Shown here: positions 43,210-50,894 of the stretch, in pieces | Position numbering within the stretch: position 1 is the stretch's first letter | How the letters are laid out: the number at the start of each line of letters is the position of its first letter | DNA from: Holophagales bacterium UBA5704 | GTDB lineage: Bacteria > Acidobacteriota > Thermoanaerobaculia > Multivoradales > UBA5704 | Length of the DNA: 61,266 nucleotides | NCBI GenBank assembly: GCA_002420005.1 | Contig: DIHE01000098.1 | Coordinates: forward strand, 1,108 to 62,373 | Direction: 5' to 3' | The notes under the pieces: model-generated | The model's database searches: none | Seen by the model: the letters and a program-made list of their open reading frames with translations, nothing else | What the model was told of the DNA's origin: nothing | Made by a program: the position numbers and the translations under genes

Positions 43210-43287
43210 AAGGACGGCAAGGACGGCAAGGACAACAAGGACAAATCCGATGCGCTCTTTGCCGTCCTTGAAGTCCTTGGCGTCCTT
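43210..43287 (+). promoter_or_regulatory. Tandem 9-mer leader that can pair with the start of the coding region
   Basis: Four 9-base units beginning AAGGAC run from 43210 to 43245 (AAGGACGGC twice, then two variants). Three complementary units ending GTCCTT lie inside the gene at 43261-43287. About 22 of 27 positions can pair, enclosing the ATG at 43250. AAGGA of the last unit is also the ribosome binding site, eight bases before the ATG. The structure could occlude translation. Confidence 0.6.
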
Positions 43288-43876
43288 CGCCCTCCTCGTC
43301 CTCCTCGGCTGCGGAAAGGACATCCCCCACCTCGACTCCCCCGGCACGACGATCGTCTGCCTGGGCGATTCCATCACCGCCGGTTACGGTCTCGCTCCGG
43401 AACAGGCCTACCCCACCCTGCTCGCGGCGCGGCTGGGCACCGCGGTGATCAACCGGGGGGTCTCCGGCGACACCGCGGAGGACGGCCTGGCGCGGGTGGA
43501 CGAGGTGCTCGCCGACGATCCGTGGCTGGTGGTCGTCGAGCTGGGCGGCAACGACTTCCTGCGCCGCATCGCCCCCGAGCGCACCGAGGCGGCCTTGCGC
43601 CAGATCCTCGACCGGCTGCTCGCCGCGCGGGTCGCCGTGGTGCTGGTCGAGCTCGACCTCCCGTTCGGCGGACGCTACGCCGAGATCTACGGCCGGCTCG
43701 GCGACGACTATGGCGTCCCCGTGCTGGACGACACCCTGGGCGACATCCTCACCGATTCCGAGCTCAAGCTGGACGGCGACATCCATCCCAACGCGGCGGG
43801 CCACGCGGTGCTCGCCGAGGCGCTCGGCGACGAGCTCGCGCCCCTCCTCAAGGCGCGCCGGAAGCTGGGGCGATGA
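43250..43876 (+). CDS. SGNH/GDSL esterase lipoprotein (TesA-like)
   Basis: 208 residues. Lipobox LLGC after a short signal region. The four SGNH blocks are present: block I VCLGDSITAGYG (Ser), block II NRGVSGDTAEDG (Gly), block III VVELGGNDFLRR (Asn) and block V DIHPNAAGHAVLAEAL (Asp-x-x-His). This is the lysophospholipase/thioesterase I arrangement. The signal peptide codons contain the repeats that can pair with the leader. Its stop overlaps the next start (ATGA). Confidence 0.9.
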   Translation: MRSLPSLKSLASFALLVLLGCGKDIPHLDSPGTTIVCLGDSITAGYGLAPEQAYPTLLAARLGTAVINRGVSGDTAEDGLARVDEVLADDPWLVVVELGGNDFLRRIAPERTEAALRQILDRLLAARVAVVLVELDLPFGGRYAEIYGRLGDDYGVPVLDDTLGDILTDSELKLDGDIHPNAAGHAVLAEALGDELAPLLKARRKLGR

Positions 43877-44571
43877 GCCCCGCGGTGGCGATCCGCGGCC
43901 CGGAGGAGGCGGGGGGCCATCAGGTCTGGCGGTCCCGGCTCGGCTCCGTGCACGTCCGGTTCACCGGCCGCGGGCCGGCCGGAGAACGGGAGGACGTCCT
44001 CCGGCGGGTCACGGGGGAGACGCGCGAACTGGCCTGGGCGCGGCAGACCCACTCCACCACCGTGCTCCAGGGCCGGCCCGGGGCCTGCGGCGAGGGAGAC
44101 GCCCTGTGGACCGACCGGGCCGGCCTGGTGCTTTCCGTGGTCACCGCCGACTGCGTGCCGGTGGTGTTGGCCGGGCCGGAGGGGATGGCCGCGGTCCATG
44201 CCGGATGGCGGGGCCTGGTCGACGGCGTCCTCCCGGCCACCCTCGACCGGCTCCCCGGGCCGCTCTCCGCCTGGACGGCCTGGATCGGCCCGGCGATCGG
44301 CGTCTGCTGCTACGAGGTCGGCGAGGAGGTCGCGAAGCGTGTCACGGCGGTCGGCGGCCCGGAGGTGGCGGTGCCGGGCCCGGCGGGCAAACCGCATCTC
44401 GATCTCCCCGGCGTCGCGCGGCGGCAGCTCACCGCGGCGGGCGTGGGCACGGTGCTCGGCCTCGTGCGTTGTACGCGCTGCGACGCGGAGAGGCTCTACA
44501 GCTACCGCCGGGAGGGCAAGGGGGCCGGCCGCAACATCGCCTTCATCTGGCGGGAACCGGCGGCGTTATGA
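43873..44571 (+). CDS. pgeF: Peptidoglycan editing factor / polyphenol-oxidase family protein
   Basis: 232 residues. Family signature: ARQTHSTTV, then VVTADCVPVVLAG, AAVHAGWRGLVDG, WIGPAIGVCCYEVG and SYRREGKGAGRNIAFIW. The Cys and two His of the metal/nucleophile site are present. PgeF/YfiH hydrolyses wrong peptidoglycan precursors containing Ser in place of Ala. The last codons, FIWREPAAL, follow directly on one copy of a 20-bp repeat; the second copy, 1031 bases downstream, would continue as FIWREPPYVP and stop, so the natural 3' end appears to have been displaced by an insertion. Confidence 0.9.
   Translation: MSPAVAIRGPEEAGGHQVWRSRLGSVHVRFTGRGPAGEREDVLRRVTGETRELAWARQTHSTTVLQGRPGACGEGDALWTDRAGLVLSVVTADCVPVVLAGPEGMAAVHAGWRGLVDGVLPATLDRLPGPLSAWTAWIGPAIGVCCYEVGEEVAKRVTAVGGPEVAVPGPAGKPHLDLPGVARRQLTAAGVGTVLGLVRCTRCDAERLYSYRREGKGAGRNIAFIWREPAAL
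44540..44559. repeat. Left copy of 20-bp direct repeat flanking the toxin-antitoxin module
   Basis: ccttcatctggcgggaaccg, within the last codons of pgeF. The identical sequence recurs at 45571-45590 at the end of rlmN. Confidence 0.85.
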
Positions 44572-44860
44572 CGTCGGTACGATGACCAGGGTCACAGGAG
44601 GCGGCCCTTTCGTGCGAGGCCCTGGAGTTGCCGCATCTCATCGACCGTTTCCTCCAGCCACTGGAGCCCGGCAACGGGTGCCACCGAAAAAATAGCCTTG
44701 CTCAATAAGCCTTGGCAGGCAGGTGCGGGGCAGCTCGCCGCCGGGTGCAAGGCTCGCGCCTTTTGATGGAGGACTACGCTTTCCCCTGGCACCCGCTGGG
44801 CGCAGAGCCCGAGTTTCGGTCGTGGACTCGGCTCCGAGACTCTGGTAGGCTGTCATACGC
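44572..44860. other. Intergenic region of the inserted module
   Basis: 289 bases with no supported gene. It is noticeably less GC-rich than the surroundings around 44.69-44.71 kb (AAAAAATAGCCTTG, CAATAAG). A 66-codon minus-strand frame (44592-44792) has no recognisable family. The promoter of the toxin-antitoxin pair should lie at the right end. Confidence 0.5.
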
Positions 44861-45160
44861 ATGGATGACGCCCGCCGCTCGTCTATGACGACCATGAGCC
44901 TACGAATCAATGCCCGCCTCGACGAGAGCCGTTCGCGAAAGCTGGAGTTCCTCTCCCGCGCGACTGACTTGAGCACCAGCGACATCCTCAAGCAGGCGAT
45001 CGACGTCTACTACGAGCAGGTGAGGAGCCGGCGGCCACCGCCGGCCGAGGTGCTGAGCGACTCCGGATTCATCGGTTGCGGCGAGGCCTCCCCAGATCTC
45101 TCCGACAATTACAAGGTGTCGGTGCGCGGTCTCGTGGCGGCCAAGCATGATCATCGCTGA
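44861..45160 (+). CDS. Ribbon-helix-helix antitoxin (CopG/VapB-like)
   Basis: Up to 99 residues from the ATG at 44861; ATGs at 44885 and 44894 are alternatives. MSLRINARLDESRSRKLEFL followed by SRATDLSTSDILKQAIDVYY is the RHH DNA-binding fold (strand, two helices). The C-terminal half (LSDSGFIGCGEASPDLSDNYK) is the toxin-blocking tail. It overlaps the PIN-domain gene by 14 bases. It should bind the toxin and repress its own promoter. Confidence 0.85.
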   Translation: MDDARRSSMTTMSLRINARLDESRSRKLEFLSRATDLSTSDILKQAIDVYYEQVRSRRPPPAEVLSDSGFIGCGEASPDLSDNYKVSVRGLVAAKHDHR

Positions 45161-45566
45161 CACCGGCTTCTGGTTGGCTCTCGCCAACCGGAAGGATCAT
45201 CATCACGATCGCGCCGGAAAAGTCCTCGCGAGCCTCGGCGAAGGGCTGGTGACGACATGGCCGGTGGTGACAGAGACCTGCTATCTGCTGCTCGAGCGCC
45301 TGGGCCCTCTGAGCGAGCAGCGTTTCCTGGCGAGCTTTGCGCACGGCGCCTTCGATGTCTTCGACCTCAGGCGCGAAGATGCACCCAGGATCGCCGACCT
45401 CATGGCGGTGTATGCAAACCTCCCGATGGACTTGGCCGATGCGTCGCTGGTGATCCTGGCCGAGCACCTGGGCCACGGACGTATTTTGTCGACGGACCAG
45501 AGAGACTTCCACGCCTACCGATGGAAGCAACGCAGGCCTTTCGAGAACCTCCTCCTCGACGCCTGA
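45147..45566 (+). CDS. vapC: PIN-domain ribonuclease toxin (VapC-like)
   Basis: 139 residues. Four acidic residues of the PIN active site are clear: Asp in MIIADTGFWL, Glu in VVTETCYLL, Asp in MDLADASLVILAE and Asp in ILSTDQRDFH. The enzyme would cut RNA (typically initiator tRNA or rRNA in this family) when free of the antitoxin encoded just upstream. The module 44.56-45.57 kb is flanked by the 20-bp repeat, a sign of acquisition as a unit. Confidence 0.9.
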   Translation: MIIADTGFWLALANRKDHHHDRAGKVLASLGEGLVTTWPVVTETCYLLLERLGPLSEQRFLASFAHGAFDVFDLRREDAPRIADLMAVYANLPMDLADASLVILAEHLGHGRILSTDQRDFHAYRWKQRRPFENLLLDA

Positions 45567-45570
45567 GCGT

Positions 45571-45590
45571 CCTTCATCTGGCGGGAACCG
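45571..45590. repeat. Right copy of 20-bp direct repeat
   Basis: Identical to 44540-44559. Here it includes the last codons and stop of rlmN on the minus strand. Read forward in the pgeF frame it continues CCTTACGTCCCCTGA, that is, to a stop. Confidence 0.85.
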
Positions 45591-46650
45591 CCTTACGTCC
45601 CCTGAACCCGCGCGGATCGCGGCCGAACGCACGAAGCTGACCGCAGGCCGCGCTGACGTCGTCACCGCGGCGGCGGCGGACGGTGGCGATCAGGCCCTTC
45701 GCCCGCAGCCGCGCCTGGAAGGCGTCGATGCGCGCGTCGTCCGGCGGCACCATGCGGTCCCCCAGGACCGGGTCGGGATTCACCGGGATCAGATTGACCT
45801 TGGCGCGCAAACCGGAGAGGGTGCGGACGAGCCGGTCGGCGTCGGCCGGGGCGTCGTTGAAGCCGTCGATCAGGATGTACTCGAAGGTGATCTTGCGCCC
45901 GCGCTCCAGGGGGAACCGGCGCAGCGCTGCGAGGAGGTCGGCGAGCGGTGTGGTGCGGTTGACCGGCATGATCTCGCTGCGGCGGGCGTCGTCCGGCGCA
46001 TGCAGCGAGATGGCCAGGTTGGGCCGCTTCTCCCAGCGCGCCATCTCCTCCAGGCCGGGGAGCAGCCCCACGGTGGAGACGGTGATGCGCTGCGGCGAGA
46101 TCCACTCGGTCAGCAGGTCGAGCGCCGTCCGCACGTTCGCCAGATTGAGCAGCGGCTCGCCCATCCCCATGAACACGAGGTTCAGCCCCTCCATCGGCAG
46201 GCCGCGGTCGGCGCGGAGAGCCAGGACCTGGCCGACGATCTCCCCGGCGGTCAGGTCGCGGCCGGCGCCCCAGTAGCCGGTGACGCAGAACGTGCAGGCC
46301 AGGGCACAGCCGGCCTGGCTGGAGATGCAGAACGTGTGGCGTCCCCGGTCGGGGATGTCCACCGCCTCGATCGTGGCACCGTCGCCCAGGCGGAACAGAA
46401 CCTTGCAGGTGCCGTCGTCGGCCAGGCGGCGCTCGGAGACCTTCAGGTTGCCGATGTGAAAGCGCTCTTCGAGGCGCGCGCGCAGCTCCTTGCTCAGCTC
46501 CGTCATCGCCGCGAAATCGGGCACCGCCCGCGCATAGAGAGCCTGGTAGATCTGCTCGACGCGGAAGGGGCGGTCCACGACCGGGGCGAGAGCCTCGGCC
46601 AGCGCCGCGCGCGGCAGGCCCAGCAAATCGGTGGTGGTGGCGGCAGGCAC
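45574..46650 (-). CDS. rlmN: 23S rRNA (adenine-2503-C2) methyltransferase
   Basis: 358 residues. The radical SAM motif CxxxCxxC is in SSQAGCALACTFCVTGY. NLVFMGMGEPLLN, ISLHAPDDARRSEIMPVN and FEYILIDGFND are RlmN signatures, and the Cys in DVSAACGQL near the C-terminus is the methyl-carrying one. It methylates A2503 of 23S rRNA and some tRNAs. The start is taken as the GTG at 46650. A small gene lies 15 bases upstream in the same direction. Confidence 0.95.
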   Translation of the reverse strand: MPAATTTDLLGLPRAALAEALAPVVDRPFRVEQIYQALYARAVPDFAAMTELSKELRARLEERFHIGNLKVSERRLADDGTCKVLFRLGDGATIEAVDIPDRGRHTFCISSQAGCALACTFCVTGYWGAGRDLTAGEIVGQVLALRADRGLPMEGLNLVFMGMGEPLLNLANVRTALDLLTEWISPQRITVSTVGLLPGLEEMARWEKRPNLAISLHAPDDARRSEIMPVNRTTPLADLLAALRRFPLERGRKITFEYILIDGFNDAPADADRLVRTLSGLRAKVNLIPVNPDPVLGDRMVPPDDARIDAFQARLRAKGLIATVRRRRGDDVSAACGQLRAFGRDPRGFRGRKAVPAR

Positions 46651-46665
46651 CGGTGACTCGGCGGT

Positions 46666-46953
46666 CTAGTCGGTGACGGGGCGGCGACGGCGGGTGCGGC
46701 GGGTCGGATCGATGCCGATCGAGCGGAGGAAATGGAGGTCCGGGCCGTTGATCTGGAACACGGGATCGGGTTGGCGGGCGCTGCGGCGGGAGGCCACCGG
46801 CATTTCGTCGTCCTCCTCGTCGAGCAGGTCACGCTTGCAATCCACCAGCAGGAAGAGCGAATAGCCCTCCTCGCGGATCCGCCGCAGCGTCCGGCTCACT
46901 TCCGAGGAATCGGAGATCGCCTCGGAAAGGGCGCGGCGCAAGTCGCGGAGCAT
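46666..46953 (-). CDS. Small hypothetical protein upstream of rlmN
   Basis: 95 residues, ATG at 46953. The N-terminal half is helical (LRDLRRALSEAISDSSEVSR), then RIREEGYSLFLLVDCKRDLLDEEDDEMP and a basic tail. FLRSIGIDP is a short conserved-looking C-terminal motif. It is followed 15 bases later by rlmN. There is no TM helix or signal peptide. I do not recognise the family. Confidence 0.55.
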   Translation of the reverse strand: MLRDLRRALSEAISDSSEVSRTLRRIREEGYSLFLLVDCKRDLLDEEDDEMPVASRRSARQPDPVFQINGPDLHFLRSIGIDPTRRTRRRRPVTD

Positions 46954-47083
46954 CTGATGGAGCCTGTCGTCCAGAGCGCAAGTCCTCCCGGTCAGTGGGG
47001 CGGATTATCGCCCGCACCCGCCGGGGAGTCAAACCGCTTGCGGCGACGGCGTGGTAGGCTTCGGCCCATCGAGGATGCCTTCC

Positions 47084-48079
47084 ATGCCCCAGAAGAACGA
47101 CAGGGTGGCCGAGGAGCCACCGGCCGACGCGACGGCTTGGCTGGCCCGCGCCGGTTACGCCCCCCGCGAGATCGTCTCCTTGCCGGGAGACGTCTCGCCA
47201 CGCCGTTATGCACGGGTCCTCCTGTTGGATGGCACGACCGCGATCCTCGCCACCTATCCGGACGAGGTGCGCGAGGTCTGCGCGCGCTTCCTGCGTACCG
47301 GAGAGCTCCTGGCCGGAGCCGGCGTCCGGGTGCCGCACATCTTCGCCGTCGCCTGCGAACCGGGGTGGATGCTGCTCGAGGATTTCGGCCCGCGCAACCT
47401 CGGCGAGCACCGCGAGCGCCCGTGGAGCGCGCTGCGCCTCGACTTCGGCCATGCAGTGGAGCTGGGGCGGCGGATCGCCTCCGTGCCGGCCGAGGTGGTG
47501 GCGCAGCTCAATCCCCGGCTGGGCCGCGAGCTGCTGCGCCGGGAGCTGGACCAGACCTGGGAGCTGTTTCTCGCGCCGCGTGGGCTGACCGGCGACGGCT
47601 CCCTGGCGGCCCGCCTCTCCCGGGCGCTCGACGAGATCTGCGAGCGGCTGGGCGACGAGCCGCCGGTGCCTTGCCACCGCGACTTCATGGTGCGCAACCT
47701 CATGCCCCTGGGCGAGGAGGGTGGCGCCCTTGCCGTCCTCGACCACCAGGACCTGCGGCTCGGTCCTCCCGCCTACGATCTGGCCTCGCTGCTCAACGAC
47801 ACCCTCTTCCCGCCGCCGGAAATCGAGGAAGAGCTGCTCGCCGCCGCGCTCGGGGGCGCCGGCCGGGAGAGCTATCACCGCGCGGCGGCCCAGCGCACCC
47901 TGAAGGCGGTGGGCACCTATGCGAAATTCGCCCTGCGTGGGGCGAACCGCCACCTGCCGCTGATCCCGCCGACCCTGGCGCGCCATCTGGACCACCTGGC
48001 CCGGATCCCCGAAGGGGCGCACCTCGCCGAGGAGCTTCGCCGCCTGTGGCGGCCGGCCTTGCAGGCGAAGCCGGTCTGA
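47084..48079 (+). CDS. Aminoglycoside-phosphotransferase-like sugar kinase (AmgK-like)
   Basis: 331 residues from the ATG at 47084; the earlier ATG at 47075 and GTG at 47051 are possible. ALPGDVSPRRYARV-like start (SLPGDVSPRRYARVLLLDGT), catalytic loop VPCHRDFMVRNLM (HxD...N) and VLDHQDLRLGPPAYDLASLL (the DxD metal motif). This subfamily includes MurNAc/GlcNAc anomeric kinases of cell-wall recycling, which fits the neighbouring transglycosylase gene. Substrate assignment is by family resemblance. Confidence 0.75.
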   Translation: MPQKNDRVAEEPPADATAWLARAGYAPREIVSLPGDVSPRRYARVLLLDGTTAILATYPDEVREVCARFLRTGELLAGAGVRVPHIFAVACEPGWMLLEDFGPRNLGEHRERPWSALRLDFGHAVELGRRIASVPAEVVAQLNPRLGRELLRRELDQTWELFLAPRGLTGDGSLAARLSRALDEICERLGDEPPVPCHRDFMVRNLMPLGEEGGALAVLDHQDLRLGPPAYDLASLLNDTLFPPPEIEEELLAAALGGAGRESYHRAAAQRTLKAVGTYAKFALRGANRHLPLIPPTLARHLDHLARIPEGAHLAEELRRLWRPALQAKPV

Positions 48080-48081
48080 TC

Positions 48082-48090
48082 TGGTACACT
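48082..48090 (+). promoter_or_regulatory. Candidate extended -10 element for tatA
   Basis: TGGTACACT: TG, one base, then TACACT (four of six to TATAAT), about 40 bases upstream of the ATG at 48131. There is no good -35 at the proper spacing. Confidence 0.35.
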
Positions 48091-48130
48091 GCCGGGAGAC
48101 GGGGCACCGCCGCCCCTATGGAGACGCGAC

Positions 48131-48316
48131 ATGCCTTCCCTCGGAGTTCCTGAGCTCGTCATCATCTTTCTCATCATCGTCCTGCTCTTCGGCGCCAGCC
48201 GCCTGCCCCAGATCGGCAAGGGGATCGGTGAGGGAATTCGCAACCTCAAGAAGGGCCTCAAGGGCGACGACGGGCCGGAACGCCTCGAAGAGAAGAACGA
48301 AGCCCGGCACGGATGA
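48131..48316 (+). CDS. tatA: Sec-independent translocase subunit TatA
   Basis: 61 residues. Short N-terminal TM helix (ELVIIFLIIVLLFGASRLPQ) followed by the amphipathic helix IGKGIGEGIRNLKKGLKG and an acidic tail. The FGASRLPQIGKGIGEGIRNLKKG pattern is the TatA/E signature. It forms the variable pore for folded twin-arginine proteins. No tatB/tatC lies in the window. Confidence 0.92.
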   Translation: MPSLGVPELVIIFLIIVLLFGASRLPQIGKGIGEGIRNLKKGLKGDDGPERLEEKNEARHG

Positions 48317-48328
48317 CCGCCGCCCGGC

Positions 48329-48943
48329 TCATTCCGGGAGACGAACCGGCGGCGCACCGTGCAGGCTCTTCTTGTGCGCCTCGTACCGGCCCAGCACCTT
48401 CCTGACATACGCCCGGGTCTCGCGAAACGGCGGCACGCCGCCGTAGCGCTCAACGGCCGCCGGCCCGGCGTTGTAGGCCGCGAGAGCCAGCTCCAGGTCG
48501 CCGTCGTAGTCCTGGAGCAAACCGTGCAGGTAACGGCTCCCTACGTCCAGGTTCACCGCGGGGTTCTCGAGATCGGAGACCCCGAACATCGCGCCCGTGG
48601 AGGGCTGGACCTGCATGAGCCCCACCGCCCCGCGCGGTGAAACGACGGTCGGAGAGAAGCGGGATTCCATCTCGACGACGGCGGCCAGGAGCAGGCCGTC
48701 CACCTTCCGCCGCTCGGCGGCGACCGCCATGGCGGAACCGAAGGGAAAGTGACTCAAGAATCTGCGCCGCTCCTCCAGGATGTGCCCTTCCGGCAGTCCT
48801 GTGTGCCGTCGCGGCTCGTTGGCGCTTTGTCGAACGGCGGCCTGCCGGGGTTCGGCGATCGCCGGATCGGATGGAGTGGGAACCAGGGAAAACCCCAGGA
48901 AGAGAACGCTCGAAAACAGGGTGAAGAACAGCCGCTGCTTCAT
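48329..48943 (-). CDS. Secreted lytic transglycosylase (SLT family)
   Basis: 204 residues with a signal peptide (KQRLFFTLFSSVLFLGFSLV). The SLT domain has the catalytic Glu in VVEMESRFSPTVVSPRGAVGLMQVQPST and the second signature ALAAYNAGPAAVERYGG. It cleaves peptidoglycan glycan strands to 1,6-anhydro products. Convergent with tatA (12 bases between the stops). Confidence 0.93.
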   Translation of the reverse strand: MKQRLFFTLFSSVLFLGFSLVPTPSDPAIAEPRQAAVRQSANEPRRHTGLPEGHILEERRRFLSHFPFGSAMAVAAERRKVDGLLLAAVVEMESRFSPTVVSPRGAVGLMQVQPSTGAMFGVSDLENPAVNLDVGSRYLHGLLQDYDGDLELALAAYNAGPAAVERYGGVPPFRETRAYVRKVLGRYEAHKKSLHGAPPVRLPE

Positions 48944-49146
48944 CGGCCAAACCCTCGTCTTGATCCGCTACCGTACGGCGGGCCGGGAAGAATCCCCTTG
49001 GAGAGGGGGTGGCGGCCCTGGTCGCGGATTTGGTCTAGAAGCACACAAAGTCCGCCCCGGAATCTCAGGGCGGCTTCACGACAACTATCCCAATCTTTTG
49101 CAGGATCAATGCCAGCCGCCGGGCACGGCTGGGGGCCGGCGTGGGC
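48944..49146. other. Intergenic region with a possible weak terminator
   Basis: The region carries CCGCCC (near 49052) and GGGCGG separated by ten bases, a short stem downstream of the Fis-like gene on the minus strand; it is followed there by ACTTTGTG, at best a weak terminator. The promoter for the transglycosylase gene should also be here; nothing clear was seen. Confidence 0.4.
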
Positions 49147-49431
49147 TCAAGTCTCGGAGAGAGGCTCGATGGGCCGGCGGCGCGGCGCCCGCCGCCCGGG
49201 CAGGTCATAGTCCTCGACCAGGATGCCGAGATCCGAGACCTTGTTGCGGAGCGTGTTGCGATGGACGCCCAGAGACCGGGCCGAGCGGCACAGGTTGCCC
49301 CGGTTCGACTTGAGAGACGCGACGATGAACTGCCGTTCAAATTCCCGCCGGGCCTGGTCCAGGGTCAAGCCGCGCCGCACGAGCTCGTCCACGATCTGGA
49401 GCAGGCGTCCGTTGAGGTTCTGTTCAGCCAA
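49147..49431 (-). CDS. Fis-family helix-turn-helix protein
   Basis: 94 residues. The C-terminal Fis-type HTH is clear: FIVASLKSNRGNLCRSARSLGVHRNTLRNKVSDLGI, the pattern of Fis and NtrC C-terminal domains. There is no AAA+ domain, so it is a stand-alone DNA-binding protein. The start is TTG at 49431, preceded by GAGGA; no ATG fits. Between it and the LysM gene, TATTCT at about 49465 on the minus strand may be a -10. The tail is basic. Confidence 0.8.
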   Translation of the reverse strand: MAEQNLNGRLLQIVDELVRRGLTLDQARREFERQFIVASLKSNRGNLCRSARSLGVHRNTLRNKVSDLGILVEDYDLPGRRAPRRRPIEPLSET

Positions 49432-49557
49432 AGGGAGGTTCCTCGAAAAGCCGTAAAAATCCAGAATAACACAGGATGGGCGGGCTTCCCAAGAAGGGCG
49501 GGCGCTTTCGAGGCCGCCGGACCTCTCCTCCCGGACGGGAGAGGGCCGGCGGTTGGG

Positions 49558-50751
49558 TTACTTCGGTTCGAGCGGATCGCCGACGAAAAGGGCGGTCTTC
49601 GACTGGATCACCCGCACCGTCGAAGACTTCTTCTGCACCGACAGGACGGCGACCTCGCCGATCGGCATGGGGGGCAGGCCGGGACGGTTCAGGCGGTACA
49701 CGGTGAAGACGTCGCCCGGCGTCACGTCGGAGTCGGCGCCGCGATCGATGAACGCCACGTGGTCCTGGAAGAGGGAGACCAGCTCGTCCTGGGTGAACAG
49801 GATGACCGGAGCGTCCTCGAGACTCTGGGCGGGCGACGGATAGTTGATCGGACGCATCGCCGCAACACGGCCGAGAGGGACCGGTTCCGGCTCGAAGGGC
49901 TGCAAGGCGGCGCCGACGAGGACCGGGTCGCACGCCTGGACGATCTCCGCGATGGCCGTCGTCTCCTGCACGGAGAGGACCCGCACACGGCCGGTGTAGT
50001 GGTAGTAACGGCCGAAGACCTCCCGGGTCTTGGGGTGCACCACCTTCTGCTTCGGGCTGACCACCGTGTACATCTCGCCGGGGGCGAGACCTCCCTGGCT
50101 GCCGCCGTCGAGATAGATGACGTCTCCCACGGTCAGGTTGTAGCGGGCCGTATTGACGCTTCCATAGCTGCCCTGGATCGAGACGTCCGAGCTGCCGCGG
50201 TCGAGGTCCGGCCCCAGCTTCTCGAACTCGGAGCCGATGATGCGATACGGGAACGGTTTGTCGAGGTCGTCGATGTACCCGGAGCAGTAGACATCGCTTT
50301 CATACCCCAGGGGAACCGGTGAGCCCGCGGCGGCGGAGGAGGTCTGCACTCCTTCGATCGGCGCCTCTTCCGGAGCTTCCTCCGGAGGTCCGATCTCGCC
50401 TTCGTCGTCCAGCCCGGTGCCATCGGCCAGCTGATCGACCGGCGCCACCGTCGGGCCGATCACCAGCGGATCCCCCGGGTAGATCCAGTGCGCATCCAGG
50501 ATGTAGCGGTTGTTCTCCCAAAGCTGCGGCCAGAGGTAGGGGTCCTTGTACAGCTTGGCGGCGAGATCCCACAGGGTGTCGCCCGGCTGAATGATCTGCA
50601 CCTGCGCCCCTTCGGGTGGCACAGGGGGATCCCAGGCCGTCCAATGGTCGCCGACCTGATGAAGATCCTGGGGCGGACGATCCGCGGCAGAGAGAGCCGT
50701 GGAAGCGAGCGCAAGGGATACGAGGATCAAACCCGAAAACCGTGCTCTCAT
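49558..50751 (-). CDS. Secreted LysM-domain protein
   Basis: 397 residues. The ATG at 50751 has AGGAGG seven bases upstream. Signal peptide (SGLILVSLALASTALSA). A LysM repeat at residues ~52-105 (VQIIQPGDTLWDLAAKLYKD, then YLWPQLWENNRYILDAHWIYPGDPLVI) would bind peptidoglycan. After an acidic linker (~115-135) the remaining ~250 residues are beta-rich with repeated segments resembling flagellar-style SAF/LysM-associated folds (GDVIYLDGGSQGGLAPGEMY, SDVTPGDVFTVYRLN), as found in acidobacterial LysM proteins. It probably is a periplasmic envelope factor. Confidence 0.82.
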   Translation of the reverse strand: MRARFSGLILVSLALASTALSAADRPPQDLHQVGDHWTAWDPPVPPEGAQVQIIQPGDTLWDLAAKLYKDPYLWPQLWENNRYILDAHWIYPGDPLVIGPTVAPVDQLADGTGLDDEGEIGPPEEAPEEAPIEGVQTSSAAAGSPVPLGYESDVYCSGYIDDLDKPFPYRIIGSEFEKLGPDLDRGSSDVSIQGSYGSVNTARYNLTVGDVIYLDGGSQGGLAPGEMYTVVSPKQKVVHPKTREVFGRYYHYTGRVRVLSVQETTAIAEIVQACDPVLVGAALQPFEPEPVPLGRVAAMRPINYPSPAQSLEDAPVILFTQDELVSLFQDHVAFIDRGADSDVTPGDVFTVYRLNRPGLPPMPIGEVAVLSVQKKSSTVRVIQSKTALFVGDPLEPK

Positions 50752-50805
50752 CAAGAGCCCTCCTGAGCGCCGGGGAGCGAAGATATCGTGATCTCTCTAT
50801 GCTCT

Positions 50806-50834
50806 AAGGTAGCGATTTCGCCTGGTTCTGTCAA
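50806..50834 (-). promoter_or_regulatory. Candidate promoter for the LysM gene
   Basis: On the minus strand TTGACA (50834-50829, perfect -35) is followed after 17 bases by TACCTT (50811-50806; three of six). It lies in the 143-base gap after ybgF and about 55 bases upstream of the ATG at 50751. Confidence 0.5.
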
Positions 50835-50894
50835 GCTTTAGCGGTCGTGCCCTCAAGCGCTGCTCGAAGTTTACCGCAGAAACCGGGCCGTGGC

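Noticed and set aside
44592..44792. Small minus-strand gene in the gap after pgeF
   Set aside because: No RBS, no recognisable motif, and the composition looks non-coding.
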